A DNA stretch of 64,000 nucleotides from Leifsonia poae (GTDB lineage Bacteria > Actinomycetota > Actinomycetes > Actinomycetales > Microbacteriaceae): assembly GCF_020009625.1 (NCBI RefSeq), contig NZ_JAIHLP010000002.1, positions 186,001-250,000 on the forward strand. Direction: 5' to 3'. The translations under genes were made by a program, and so were the position numbers. The notes below the pieces were generated by a model that saw only the letters and a list, made by a program, of their open reading frames with translations, was not told the origin of the DNA and made no database searches. Below are positions 13,299 through 20,718 of the stretch, piece by piece (position 1 is the stretch's first letter; each line of letters starts with the position of its first letter).

Positions 13299-15050
13299 AT
13301 GACCGCGACAATTCCTTCGAAACCGGAGGACGTCGAATCCAAGGGGCTGAAAGGCGGCGCCCTGGGGCTCACCTCCAGCGTCGTCGTCGGCGTCGCCTCC
13401 ACAGCGCCGGCCTACAGTCTGGCCGCCAGCCTGGGCTTCATCGTCGTCGGTGGAACCGTCGTCGCCGGTGTCAAAGCGCCGGGGATCGTGCTGCTGGCGT
13501 TCATCCCGATGTACCTCATCGCCGTCGCCTACCAGGAGCTCAACAAGGCCGAACCCGATTGCGGGACGACCTTCACCTGGGCGACGCGCGCGTTCGGACC
13601 GATCACCGGTTGGATGGGCGGCTGGGGAATCATCATCGCCGACGTGATCGTCATGTCGAACCTGGCGCAGATAGCGGGCGCATATTCCTTCACCTTCGTC
13701 GGCAGCTTCGGCCTGCCCGGTGTCGCCGCGCTTGCGACGAACACCTTCGCGACGACGATCGCCGGACTGATCTGGATCGCCCTGATGACCTGGATCTGTT
13801 ACCGCGGCATCGAGATCTCGGCGCGGGTGCAATACGTCCTGCTCTCATTCGAGGTCGTCATCCTGATCTTCTTCGCCGTGTTCGCGCTGGTGAAGGTGTA
13901 CAGCGGCAACGCCGAGCCATACTCGCTGATCCCACAGTGGAGCTGGTTCAACCCGTTCACCCTCGATTTCGGTAAGACCATCGCTCCGGCCATGCTGACG
14001 GCCATCTTCATCTACTGGGGCTGGGACACCGCCGTGTCGGTGAACGAGGAGACGAAAGACCCGGGCAAGACCCCGGGACGCGCCGCTGTCATAAGCACCC
14101 TCCTGCTGCTGGGCACCTACGCGGTCGTCACCGTGGCGGCAGTCGCCTTCGCCGGTGTGGGAGACAAAGGCATCGGCCTCGCCAACCCGGCGAATTCCGG
14201 AGACGTCTTCTCGGCGATCGGGCCCACCCTGTTCGGCGGAGGAATCGTCGGAACGATCCTCATGGCGCTGCTCGGGTTCTCGATTCTGACCTCGGCGTCC
14301 GCCTCGACGCAGACGACGATCCTGCCGACAGCGCGCACATCTCTCTCGATGGCGGCGTACAAGGCGATCCCGGAACAGTTCGCTCGCATCCACCCGAAGT
14401 TCCTGACCCCGACGTGGTCGACGATCGGCATGGGAATCATCTCGGCGGTGTTCTACCTGATCTTCACCTTCATCAGCCCGTCGCTGCTGCTGGCCCTGAT
14501 CGGCTCGATCGGGCTCATGATCGCGTTCTACTACGGGCTCACCGGGTTCGCCTGCGTCTGGTACTACCGCAAGACGCTGTTCCGCTCGTTCCGCAACGCG
14601 ATCATGCGCGGTCTGTTCCCGCTCGCCGGCGGCCTCATGCTCACCTTCGTCTTCGTCTACGGATTGATCAACTTCTCGGCACCCGATTGGCTGGTGGACG
14701 CGAACGGGAAGAATGTGACGATCTTCGGTATCGGCGCCGAGGCGGTGGTCGGCGTCGGCGGTCTTCTCATCGGCGCCGTGCTCATGCTGATCTGGTGGTG
14801 GCGTCGCCCCGCGTATTTCCGCGGTCAGACGCTTCCGCGCCGATCGGACGACCTGGTCCTTGCCGTCGAGGGTGTCGTTCCGACCTTCGGCCTGCCAGAC
14901 TCAGGGGTGATGCCGACGCTGATCGCACCGGACCTCTCGAACCTCCCGCCCGGGCAGACCGCCCTCAATGCCGAGACCCTCGAACCGGTCGAGCAGCCGT
15001 CGGACCTCCCCCCGGAGGACCCGAATCTGCCCAGAAGGGACGGCACGTGA
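13299..15050 (+). CDS. APC-family amino acid/polyamine permease
   Basis: About 583 aa from ATG 13299, with roughly 12 membrane segments; imports an amino acid or related amine by cation or substrate exchange. The N-terminal segment LTSSVVVGVASTAPAYSLAASLGF is the TM1 signature of this APC branch; later GWDTAVSVNEETKDPGKTPG is the conserved loop after TM6. A hydrophilic tail of about 75 residues follows the last membrane segment. The inner ATG is chosen over an upstream in-frame GTG because it has GGGAGG 5 nt away. The stop overlaps the next gene by 4 bp. The substrate cannot be told. Confidence 0.88.
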   Translation: MTATIPSKPEDVESKGLKGGALGLTSSVVVGVASTAPAYSLAASLGFIVVGGTVVAGVKAPGIVLLAFIPMYLIAVAYQELNKAEPDCGTTFTWATRAFGPITGWMGGWGIIIADVIVMSNLAQIAGAYSFTFVGSFGLPGVAALATNTFATTIAGLIWIALMTWICYRGIEISARVQYVLLSFEVVILIFFAVFALVKVYSGNAEPYSLIPQWSWFNPFTLDFGKTIAPAMLTAIFIYWGWDTAVSVNEETKDPGKTPGRAAVISTLLLLGTYAVVTVAAVAFAGVGDKGIGLANPANSGDVFSAIGPTLFGGGIVGTILMALLGFSILTSASASTQTTILPTARTSLSMAAYKAIPEQFARIHPKFLTPTWSTIGMGIISAVFYLIFTFISPSLLLALIGSIGLMIAFYYGLTGFACVWYYRKTLFRSFRNAIMRGLFPLAGGLMLTFVFVYGLINFSAPDWLVDANGKNVTIFGIGAEAVVGVGGLLIGAVLMLIWWWRRPAYFRGQTLPRRSDDLVLAVEGVVPTFGLPDSGVMPTLIAPDLSNLPPGQTALNAETLEPVEQPSDLPPEDPNLPRRDGT

Positions 15051-15538
15051 GCGAACGCCGACGGATCGTCGAGTGGGAGGACCCAGCACCCGGTGTGGCG
15101 AGGATGCCGGAGATGACCGGCCTCGACTATCTGCAGGCGATGCTCGACGGTGTTCTGCCGCCGCCACCGATTGCGAGTCTCGTCAACATGACGCTCACGG
15201 CGGTCGGCCCGGGAACGGCCACGTTCGTCTGTGAGCCGGACGAATCCCACTACAACCCGATCGGCACGGTGCACGGCGGACTGGTCTGCACACTTCTCGA
15301 CTCAGTGCTCGGCTGCGCAGTGCAGACGACGCTGCCGCAGGGGCAGGGATACACCTCCATCGAGATCAAGGTGAACTATTTGCGCCCGGTGCTCGCCGGC
15401 ACAGGCCCGCTCACCTGCGTGGGAACGGTGACGAAGCCAGGGTCGAGGGTGGCGTTCGCCGATGGCGTCGTCACGGATGCGACGGGAAAAGCGGTGGCAA
15501 CCGCGACCGGCTCGCTCCTGGTGTTCCCGATCGGCTAG
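15047..15538 (+). CDS. PaaI-type hotdog thioesterase
   Basis: 163-aa single hotdog-fold protein hydrolysing acyl-CoA thioesters. The diagnostic HGGLVCTLLDSVLGCA segment, preceded by YNPIGTVHGG, contains the conserved glycine-rich turn and acidic catalytic residue; SIEIKVNYLRPV forms the following strands. GTG start overlaps the permease stop (GTGA), so it is translationally coupled to it. Its stop overlaps by 3 bp the stop of the convergent acyl-CoA ligase gene, so a functional link in acyl-CoA turnover is possible but not shown. Confidence 0.85.
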   Translation: MSERRRIVEWEDPAPGVARMPEMTGLDYLQAMLDGVLPPPPIASLVNMTLTAVGPGTATFVCEPDESHYNPIGTVHGGLVCTLLDSVLGCAVQTTLPQGQGYTSIEIKVNYLRPVLAGTGPLTCVGTVTKPGSRVAFADGVVTDATGKAVATATGSLLVFPIG

Positions 15539-17235
15539 GCGATGTCGGCCGTGGCGGCTAGAAGCTGGTCGCGGACTTTGCGGCGGATCACCTTGCCCAC
15601 GATCGAGCGCGGGAGTTCGTCGACGGCGTAGACATGCTTCGGCACTTTGTAGGGCGTGAGACCGTCGCGGGCGAACGCCCGGATCGCGGCCTCATCGAAG
15701 GAGGCGCCCGGCTGCATGACCACGGCCGCCACCACATCCTCGCCGCCACGTGCGTGCGGGAGCCCGACCACCGCGACATCGGCGACGCCTTCGAACGCTC
15801 GCAGCGCATCCTCGACCTCGGTGGGCGCCACATTGAATCCGCCGGTGACGATCAGCTCTTTGATGCGGTCGACGATGCGCACGAAGCCGTCCTCATCCAT
15901 CGTGACGATGTCACCCGTACGGAACCAACCGTCATCGGTGAAGACCTTCGCGGTCTCGTCTGTCTTGCGCCAGTAGCCCGAGAAGACCTGGGGGCCGCGG
16001 GCGAGCAGCTCGCCCTCTTCGCCGAAAGCACGATCGACGGAGGGGTCGTCCGGGTCGACGACCCGCAGCTCGGTGTTCGACAGGGGGAGGCCGACGGTGC
16101 CGTCTTTGCGGGTCGATCCGACCGGGTTCGCCATCAGGACGGGGGAGCACTCGGAGAGTCCGTACCCCTCCACGAGGTACCCGCCGGTCTTGCCCTCCCA
16201 GAGGCGCACGATGCTCTCGGGCAGGCTCATCGCGCCGGAGATCGCGATCTGGATGCCGGACAGCGACACCTTCCGCGTTTCGGCCGCCGTGACCAGCCGT
16301 TCGTAGATCGGCGGAACCGCAGGGAGGAATGTGGGCGGACGCTTCTTCACTACGTCGAGGACGAGGTCCGGGTCGAACTTGGGGAACAGCACGAGGCGGG
16401 CGCCCATACTCATCGCGAAAGTGAGGCAGAGGGTGAGTCCGTACGCGTGGAACAGGGGGAGGACCGCGTACACCACGGAGCTGCCCCGCGCGATCGCCGG
16501 CACCCAGGCGCGCGATTGGGCCGCGTTCACCGTGAGGTTGAGGTGGCTGAGCATTGCGCCCTTGGGCACGCCGGTCGTGCCGCTGGTGTACTGGATGAGC
16601 GCGAGATCGTCGCGTTCCGGGCGTGGCGACGACGCCTTGAGCCTGCGGGAGGAGAGCAGAGTCTCCCAGGCGATTGTGCCGGGAGCCTTCGCGGTGAGCT
16701 GGTCGCGCGCTCGCCTGGCGGCGGGAACAGGAAGGCGGAGAGCGACGCGTTTTGACCCGGGCATGGCGCGGGTGATGTCGATCGCGACGACCGTGGTCAC
16801 ACCGAGGTCTGCAGGAAGGTCCTGCACCGTCTTGGCGACCTTGTCCCAGACGATGGCGACCTGCGCGCCATGATCCTCGAACTGGTGGCGGAGCTCGCGA
16901 GGAGTGTAGAGCGGGTTGTGCTCGACCACCACCGCGCCCAGACGGAGCACTGCGTAGAAGGCGACCACGTGCTGCGGGCAGTTCGGGAGCACGAGTGCGA
17001 CGCGGTCGCCCTTGCGCACGCCGCGCTTGCGGAGTCCCTCCGCAACGCGGGCGATCTGCTCGCCCAGCTCGGCGTAGGTGGTCGTGGCGCCGAAGAACTC
17101 GAGAGCGACATGCTTGCCGTAGACGGCGACGGACTCGTCGATGAGGTGGGAGAGCGAACCGGCGGGCAGATCGATGTCAGCCGGAACCCCCTCGGCATAG
17201 CTGGACAGCCAAGGGCGCTCTGCGTAGATGCTCAC
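15535..17235 (-). CDS. Long-chain fatty-acid-CoA ligase (FadD-like)
   Basis: Adenylate-forming enzyme activating fatty acids to acyl-CoA. Motifs: P-loop IQYTSGTTGVPKGAMLSH, A5 motif EGYGLSECSP, A7 GWFRTGDIV, A8 VDRIKELIVTGGFNVAP and the A10 lysine in SIVGKVIRR. 566 aa from GTG 17235 (VSIYAERPWLSSY), the normal N-terminus for this family; a longer in-frame extension encodes Ser/Arg-rich shadow sequence and is rejected. The following reverse gene set continues upstream with a small NAD(P)-binding protein 10 bp away, so the two are probably one transcript. Confidence 0.92.
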   Translation of the reverse strand: MSIYAERPWLSSYAEGVPADIDLPAGSLSHLIDESVAVYGKHVALEFFGATTTYAELGEQIARVAEGLRKRGVRKGDRVALVLPNCPQHVVAFYAVLRLGAVVVEHNPLYTPRELRHQFEDHGAQVAIVWDKVAKTVQDLPADLGVTTVVAIDITRAMPGSKRVALRLPVPAARRARDQLTAKAPGTIAWETLLSSRRLKASSPRPERDDLALIQYTSGTTGVPKGAMLSHLNLTVNAAQSRAWVPAIARGSSVVYAVLPLFHAYGLTLCLTFAMSMGARLVLFPKFDPDLVLDVVKKRPPTFLPAVPPIYERLVTAAETRKVSLSGIQIAISGAMSLPESIVRLWEGKTGGYLVEGYGLSECSPVLMANPVGSTRKDGTVGLPLSNTELRVVDPDDPSVDRAFGEEGELLARGPQVFSGYWRKTDETAKVFTDDGWFRTGDIVTMDEDGFVRIVDRIKELIVTGGFNVAPTEVEDALRAFEGVADVAVVGLPHARGGEDVVAAVVMQPGASFDEAAIRAFARDGLTPYKVPKHVYAVDELPRSIVGKVIRRKVRDQLLAATADIA

Positions 17236-17245
17236 GAAAAGCAGC

Positions 17246-17911
17246 CTACGCGGAGGCGACCAGCGAACGCACCGCCTCCGCCACCGGGGTGTCGCCGCCG
17301 ACGACTTCCCAGACGCGACCGATCGTGCCCGGTTCGTCGATGCACGCGGCGATGAGGGTGGCGACGTCTTCCCGGGCGATGGTACCGCGGGGCACGCTCT
17401 CGCCGAGGGTGATCCGGCCCGTGCCCTCATCGAAGGTGAGCCCGCCCGGCCGGAGGATCGTCCAGTCAAGGCCCGACTGCCGCAGCACGGCATCCGCATC
17501 CCGTTTGGCTTCGACATACGCGGCCCACACGGGCTCCGTGTCGGCGGGCAGCGGGGTGTCGACGCCCCAGGCGGACACCTGGATGAATCGGCGCACACCC
17601 GCGAGCACCGCGGCCTGCATCGACTTCACCGAACCGCCGTAATCGACCGTGCGTTTGCGCTCGACACCGGAGCCGGCTCCCGCGCCGGCGCTGAACACGA
17701 CGACATCGCAGCCGGCGAACGTGGCGGCGAGCTGCTCGGGCGAGGCACTCTCGATGTCGACGAGGGCGCCTTCTCCGCCGAGACGGTAGACGTCGTCGCC
17801 ATGATCCTCGCCGCGGACGATCCCGACGAAGTCGTCGCCCCGGTCGTAGAGTACGCGCATCAGTTGCTGTGCGATCTTTCCGTGGGCACCGACGATAGCA
17901 ACACGAGTCAT
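17246..17911 (-). CDS. NAD(P)-binding (NmrA/atypical SDR) protein
   Basis: 221-aa Rossmann protein with the glycine motif VAIVGAHGKIAQQL at the N-terminus, DVVFSAGAGAGSG in the fourth strand, YVEAKRDADAVL carrying the YxxxK pair and DWTILRPGGLT, typical of atypical short-chain dehydrogenases such as YhfK-like or NmrA-like proteins. Likely a cytoplasmic oxidoreductase or redox sensor; the substrate is unknown. ATG at 17911 with CATGAT 6 nt upstream. Ends 10 bp before the acyl-CoA ligase start. Confidence 0.82.
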   Translation of the reverse strand: MTRVAIVGAHGKIAQQLMRVLYDRGDDFVGIVRGEDHGDDVYRLGGEGALVDIESASPEQLAATFAGCDVVVFSAGAGAGSGVERKRTVDYGGSVKSMQAAVLAGVRRFIQVSAWGVDTPLPADTEPVWAAYVEAKRDADAVLRQSGLDWTILRPGGLTFDEGTGRITLGESVPRGTIAREDVATLIAACIDEPGTIGRVWEVVGGDTPVAEAVRSLVASA

Positions 17912-17996
17912 GACTCCATCATGGACCTTGGGCCGTCTATGCGCCGACGGCGAACACATCCAGACGGATCGGCCGAAATTTGTTAGCGTCGTCACC

Positions 17997-18302
17997 ATGA
18001 TCCCGTTCATCGAGCTTCTCGGACGCCTTTTCGCGTCGTCGCTCGAAACGGTGTGGAGCACATCCAACCCGGCGAGCGTCATCGCCCTCGTCGGCATGGT
18101 GGGCGCCATCGGGCTCGTGGGAGCGATGGCAGCAGCCGAGGTGAACTCGATCGTTGCGATCACCGCGTCGTTGCAGGTGCGTGCGCATCTCGAGCATCCT
18201 CTCGAGCCCGCCGATCGCGGTGAACTGCTCCGTCAATCGGATCCGGACGCCGCCGGGCGCCCGCGGCCCCGAGCCCCGGGTCTCTCCCTGCCGATCGCGT
18301 AG
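17997..18302 (+). CDS. Small membrane protein upstream of YidC paralogue (DUF6412-like)
   Basis: 101 aa. One hydrophobic stretch (about residues 22-50, ASVIALVGMVGAIGLVGAM) is followed by a cytoplasmic-looking tail with RQSDPDAAGRPRPRAPG. I associate this tail with the DUF6412 family found beside YidC-type insertases in Microbacteriaceae; that name is from memory and not verified. Starts at ATG 17997, 7 nt after a TAGCGT box and without a Shine-Dalgarno. Lies 71 bp before the insertase gene in the same direction, suggesting a shared role in membrane protein insertion or handling. Confidence 0.7.
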   Translation: MIPFIELLGRLFASSLETVWSTSNPASVIALVGMVGAIGLVGAMAAAEVNSIVAITASLQVRAHLEHPLEPADRGELLRQSDPDAAGRPRPRAPGLSLPIA

Positions 18303-18373
18303 CGGGAGCAGTCGCTCTCTGTTGCACGCGGTCAGACGGACACCACCTTTCCGTTCGACAGCAGGGACTCTTC

Positions 18374-19150
18374 ATGGACCTCTTTTCCTTCGGCCCGATT
18401 GCGGCCGTCCTCGACGGGGCGTACAACCTCGTCACCGGTATTTCGACGACGATCGCCCCGATCGCCGGAACGGCGAGCGGCCTGGCGGCCGTCGTCATGC
18501 TCACCATGCTCGTGCGTATCGTGCTCCTCCCTGTCGGGAGAAGCCAGGTGCGCGCCGAATACACCCGCCGGCGCCTCGCACCGAAACTCGCTGAGCTCCA
18601 GCGCAAACACGGCAAAGATCGGGAGACCCTCACCCGCACGTCGATGGAGCTCTACCAGGCAGAGAAGGCCTCACCGTTCGCGGGGATGCTGCCGCTGCTT
18701 CTGCAGATCCCGGTGATCTCCCTGGTGTACGCGGTCTTCACGCACACGACCATCGCCGGGCACACGAACTCACTGCTCACCGAGCATGCGTTCGGTGCAC
18801 CCCTGGGTACGAGCTTCGTCGGGCTCAGCGGTGCCGGTGATGCCGTCTGGCCGGGGATGCTCGTCTTCCTGGTCGTTCTGGCTTTGATCGCAACGGTGAC
18901 GACCGTCTCACGCAAGGTGCTCGCCCTCCCGCAGCCGGCCGGCCAGGCGGCGCCGGGCGGTCTCGTGCGGGTGCTGTCGTTCCTGCCGTACATCACCGTT
19001 GTGTTCGCGGCTTTCGTGCCGTTGGCCGCCGCGGTGTACATCCTCACCTCCACGACGTGGACCGTCGTGGAGCGATCGGTGCTTCGGCGCCTGCTCGATC
19101 CCGAGCGGAACGCTCCGGCCGGCCGGATCGAGCCGTCGCCGTCGCATTGA
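18374..19150 (+). CDS. yidC: YidC/Oxa1-family membrane protein insertase (second-type paralogue)
   Basis: 258-aa insertase that inserts or folds proteins in the cytoplasmic membrane. The five-helix core is present: TM1 with the groove arginine in LTMLVRIVLLPVGRSQ, the cytoplasmic charged hairpin KLAELQRKHGKDRETL, and the conserved LPLLLQIPVISLVYAVF helix, then three more hydrophobic segments. It lacks the large periplasmic domain of Gram-negative YidC. It is not beside rpmH/rnpA here, which is the usual place of the housekeeping copy, so this is probably a second copy. AGGGA lies upstream of the ATG. Confidence 0.85.
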   Translation: MDLFSFGPIAAVLDGAYNLVTGISTTIAPIAGTASGLAAVVMLTMLVRIVLLPVGRSQVRAEYTRRRLAPKLAELQRKHGKDRETLTRTSMELYQAEKASPFAGMLPLLLQIPVISLVYAVFTHTTIAGHTNSLLTEHAFGAPLGTSFVGLSGAGDAVWPGMLVFLVVLALIATVTTVSRKVLALPQPAGQAAPGGLVRVLSFLPYITVVFAAFVPLAAAVYILTSTTWTVVERSVLRRLLDPERNAPAGRIEPSPSH

Positions 19151-19183
19151 GCCGCGACGAGTGCAGAATGCGATGCTTGTGGC

Positions 19184-19477
19184 ATGTGGAATCGCAGTGA
19201 GAAGCCCGCGTCGGCCCCCGGATTCGGCGTCGGCGTGCAGGTGTACGTGGCCGAGCCGGTCGTGCCCACCGGCGACGACTGGGTGGGGGAGCCGACAGGC
19301 GTCATCGTGTCCTCCGGCTCGGCGAGTCTCCGCAGCGTGAATCTGCCGGCCGGCCCGACGACGAACTGGCTCGTCTCCTTCTCGCACCCGCAGTACCGGC
19401 GTGATGGGCGCGGTCCGTTCGAGCAGGCGAGCATCGAGCAGGCGCTTCTCGTGGTCGCGGATCCGATCGATGACTGA
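19184..19477 (+). CDS. Small uncharacterised protein
   Basis: 97 aa, hydrophilic, rich in beta-forming residues (VGVQVYVAEPVV, GVIVSSGS, NWLVSFSHPQY), which could form a small SH3-like barrel; no motif gives a function. ATG with no clear Shine-Dalgarno. Its 3' end overlaps the start of the DUF1697 gene by 8 bp, so the two are probably expressed together. Coding potential is supported by the reading frame bias and the overlap. Confidence 0.6.
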   Translation: MWNRSEKPASAPGFGVGVQVYVAEPVVPTGDDWVGEPTGVIVSSGSASLRSVNLPAGPTTNWLVSFSHPQYRRDGRGPFEQASIEQALLVVADPIDD

Positions 19478-20015
19478 CTCCCACGGCGTCGGGCTGGTCC
19501 GCGGGATCAACGTCGGCGCCTCGACTAAGGTCTCCAAAACGGATCTCGTCGCCGCGTTCGAGGGGGCAGGGCTGGGAGCGGTCACGACGCTTCTGCAAAG
19601 CGGGAACGTGGTTTTCGACATCGCTCAGCCCCTTGATGCGCTTGTCGCCTCTCGGGTCGAGGCCGGCCTGGCGCGTCGGTCGGGAGTGAGTGCGCGCGTG
19701 CTGCTGCTCGAGGAGGGGGAGTTCCGTCGGATCGCGGCGGAGAATCCTTTGCTGGGGGTGGCCGACGACTTTTCGAAGCTGGTCGTCACTTTCGTCGGTG
19801 GTGAGATCTCAGACGAGCTGGCCGCGCCGTCGGCCGATGGGCTCGCGCCAGAGGTGGTGCAGCTCGGCCGCCGCGCCGTGTATCAGTGGTGCCCTCTCGG
19901 GGTGTCGAAGTCGCAACTGAAACCGGCCTTCTGGCGGGGGCTGGGAGGGGTCATGACGGGGCGGAACTGGCGAACCGTGCTTCGGATACTGGAGGAGCTC
20001 GATACCCGAGCCTGA
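19470..20015 (+). CDS. DUF1697-family protein
   Basis: 181 aa. The N-terminal pattern LVRGINVGASTKVSKTDLVAAFEGAGLGAVTTLLQSGNVVF and the C-terminal GRNWRTVLRILEEL match the DUF1697 family, small soluble proteins of unknown function spread through bacteria. The start at 19470 (MTDSHGVGLVRGIN) is chosen because it gives the family N-terminus; a longer in-frame extension is antisense-like sequence. Overlaps the preceding small gene by 8 bp. Confidence 0.82.
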   Translation: MTDSHGVGLVRGINVGASTKVSKTDLVAAFEGAGLGAVTTLLQSGNVVFDIAQPLDALVASRVEAGLARRSGVSARVLLLEEGEFRRIAAENPLLGVADDFSKLVVTFVGGEISDELAAPSADGLAPEVVQLGRRAVYQWCPLGVSKSQLKPAFWRGLGGVMTGRNWRTVLRILEELDTRA

Positions 20016-20043
20016 AAGCTCACCGAGAATCATGCACTTGTGA

Positions 20044-20082
20044 ATTGTTGCAGTTGCGCAAAGTTACAGACAGCGCAACAAT
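20044..20082 (+). promoter_or_regulatory. Candidate TetR operator in front of tetR-efflux pair
   Basis: An 8-bp perfect inverted repeat ATTGTTGC (20044-20051) / GCAACAAT (20075-20082) flanks a separate perfect palindrome TTGCGCAA (20054-20061). It ends 6 bp before the regulator's ATG. Autoregulation by the downstream TetR protein is the natural reading. Confidence 0.55.
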
Positions 20083-20088
20083 GGAATC

Positions 20089-20718
20089 ATGATTTCGGAG
20101 ATCGTCGGACTGCGTGAGCGCAAGCGCCTAGAGACGCGCGCCCAGCTCGAGGCTGCGGCCGTCCGCCTCGCGCAGGAGGTCGGGCTCGAGAACGCCACGG
20201 TCGACGCCATCTGCGCGTCGATCCCCGTATCGCCGCGCACCTTCTTCAACTACTTCGACAGCAAGGAAGACGCCGTTCTCGGCGTCCGGGATGTTCCGCT
20301 CGACGACGAGATGGTCGCGGCGCATCTGGTCCGCTTCGGCGACCAACCCCTGCTGACGCAGGTGAGCGCTCTGCTCCTGCACGCCATGGGGCCGGCGATC
20401 GCCGACACCGAGTTGCACCAGGCGCGCATGCACCTCATCAAGCAGCACCCCAATCTGCTCGGGCGTCAATTCGCGCAGATGACGCGGATGGGGGAGCAGC
20501 TCACCGCCGCGGCCACCAGCCTCGTCTCCCACGATTCGGCCGCGTCCGGTCGTAGCGCCGACGAACGCCGCGCCATCGCCGAGATCCTTCTCACCCTCTG
20601 CGGGGGCGCTGTGCGCGTCGCCGTCAAAGACTGGGTGGCAGCAGGCGACGAGCGCACCTCGGAAGAACTCTGTAGACGGGCCGTCGAGCTCGCCAGAAAG
20701 GCAATCGAAATACTCTGA
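20089..20718 (+). CDS. TetR-family transcriptional regulator
   Basis: 209 aa. N-terminal helix-turn-helix domain: RERKRLETRAQLEAAAVRLA, then DAICASIPVSPRTFFNYFDSKEDAVL, the canonical TetR recognition-helix end. The rest is an all-helical ligand domain. The gene overlaps the downstream efflux pump by one base (TGATG), so it is co-transcribed and likely represses the pair through the inverted repeats just upstream. The inducer is presumably a pump substrate, not identifiable here. Confidence 0.92.
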   Translation: MISEIVGLRERKRLETRAQLEAAAVRLAQEVGLENATVDAICASIPVSPRTFFNYFDSKEDAVLGVRDVPLDDEMVAAHLVRFGDQPLLTQVSALLLHAMGPAIADTELHQARMHLIKQHPNLLGRQFAQMTRMGEQLTAAATSLVSHDSAASGRSADERRAIAEILLTLCGGAVRVAVKDWVAAGDERTSEELCRRAVELARKAIEIL

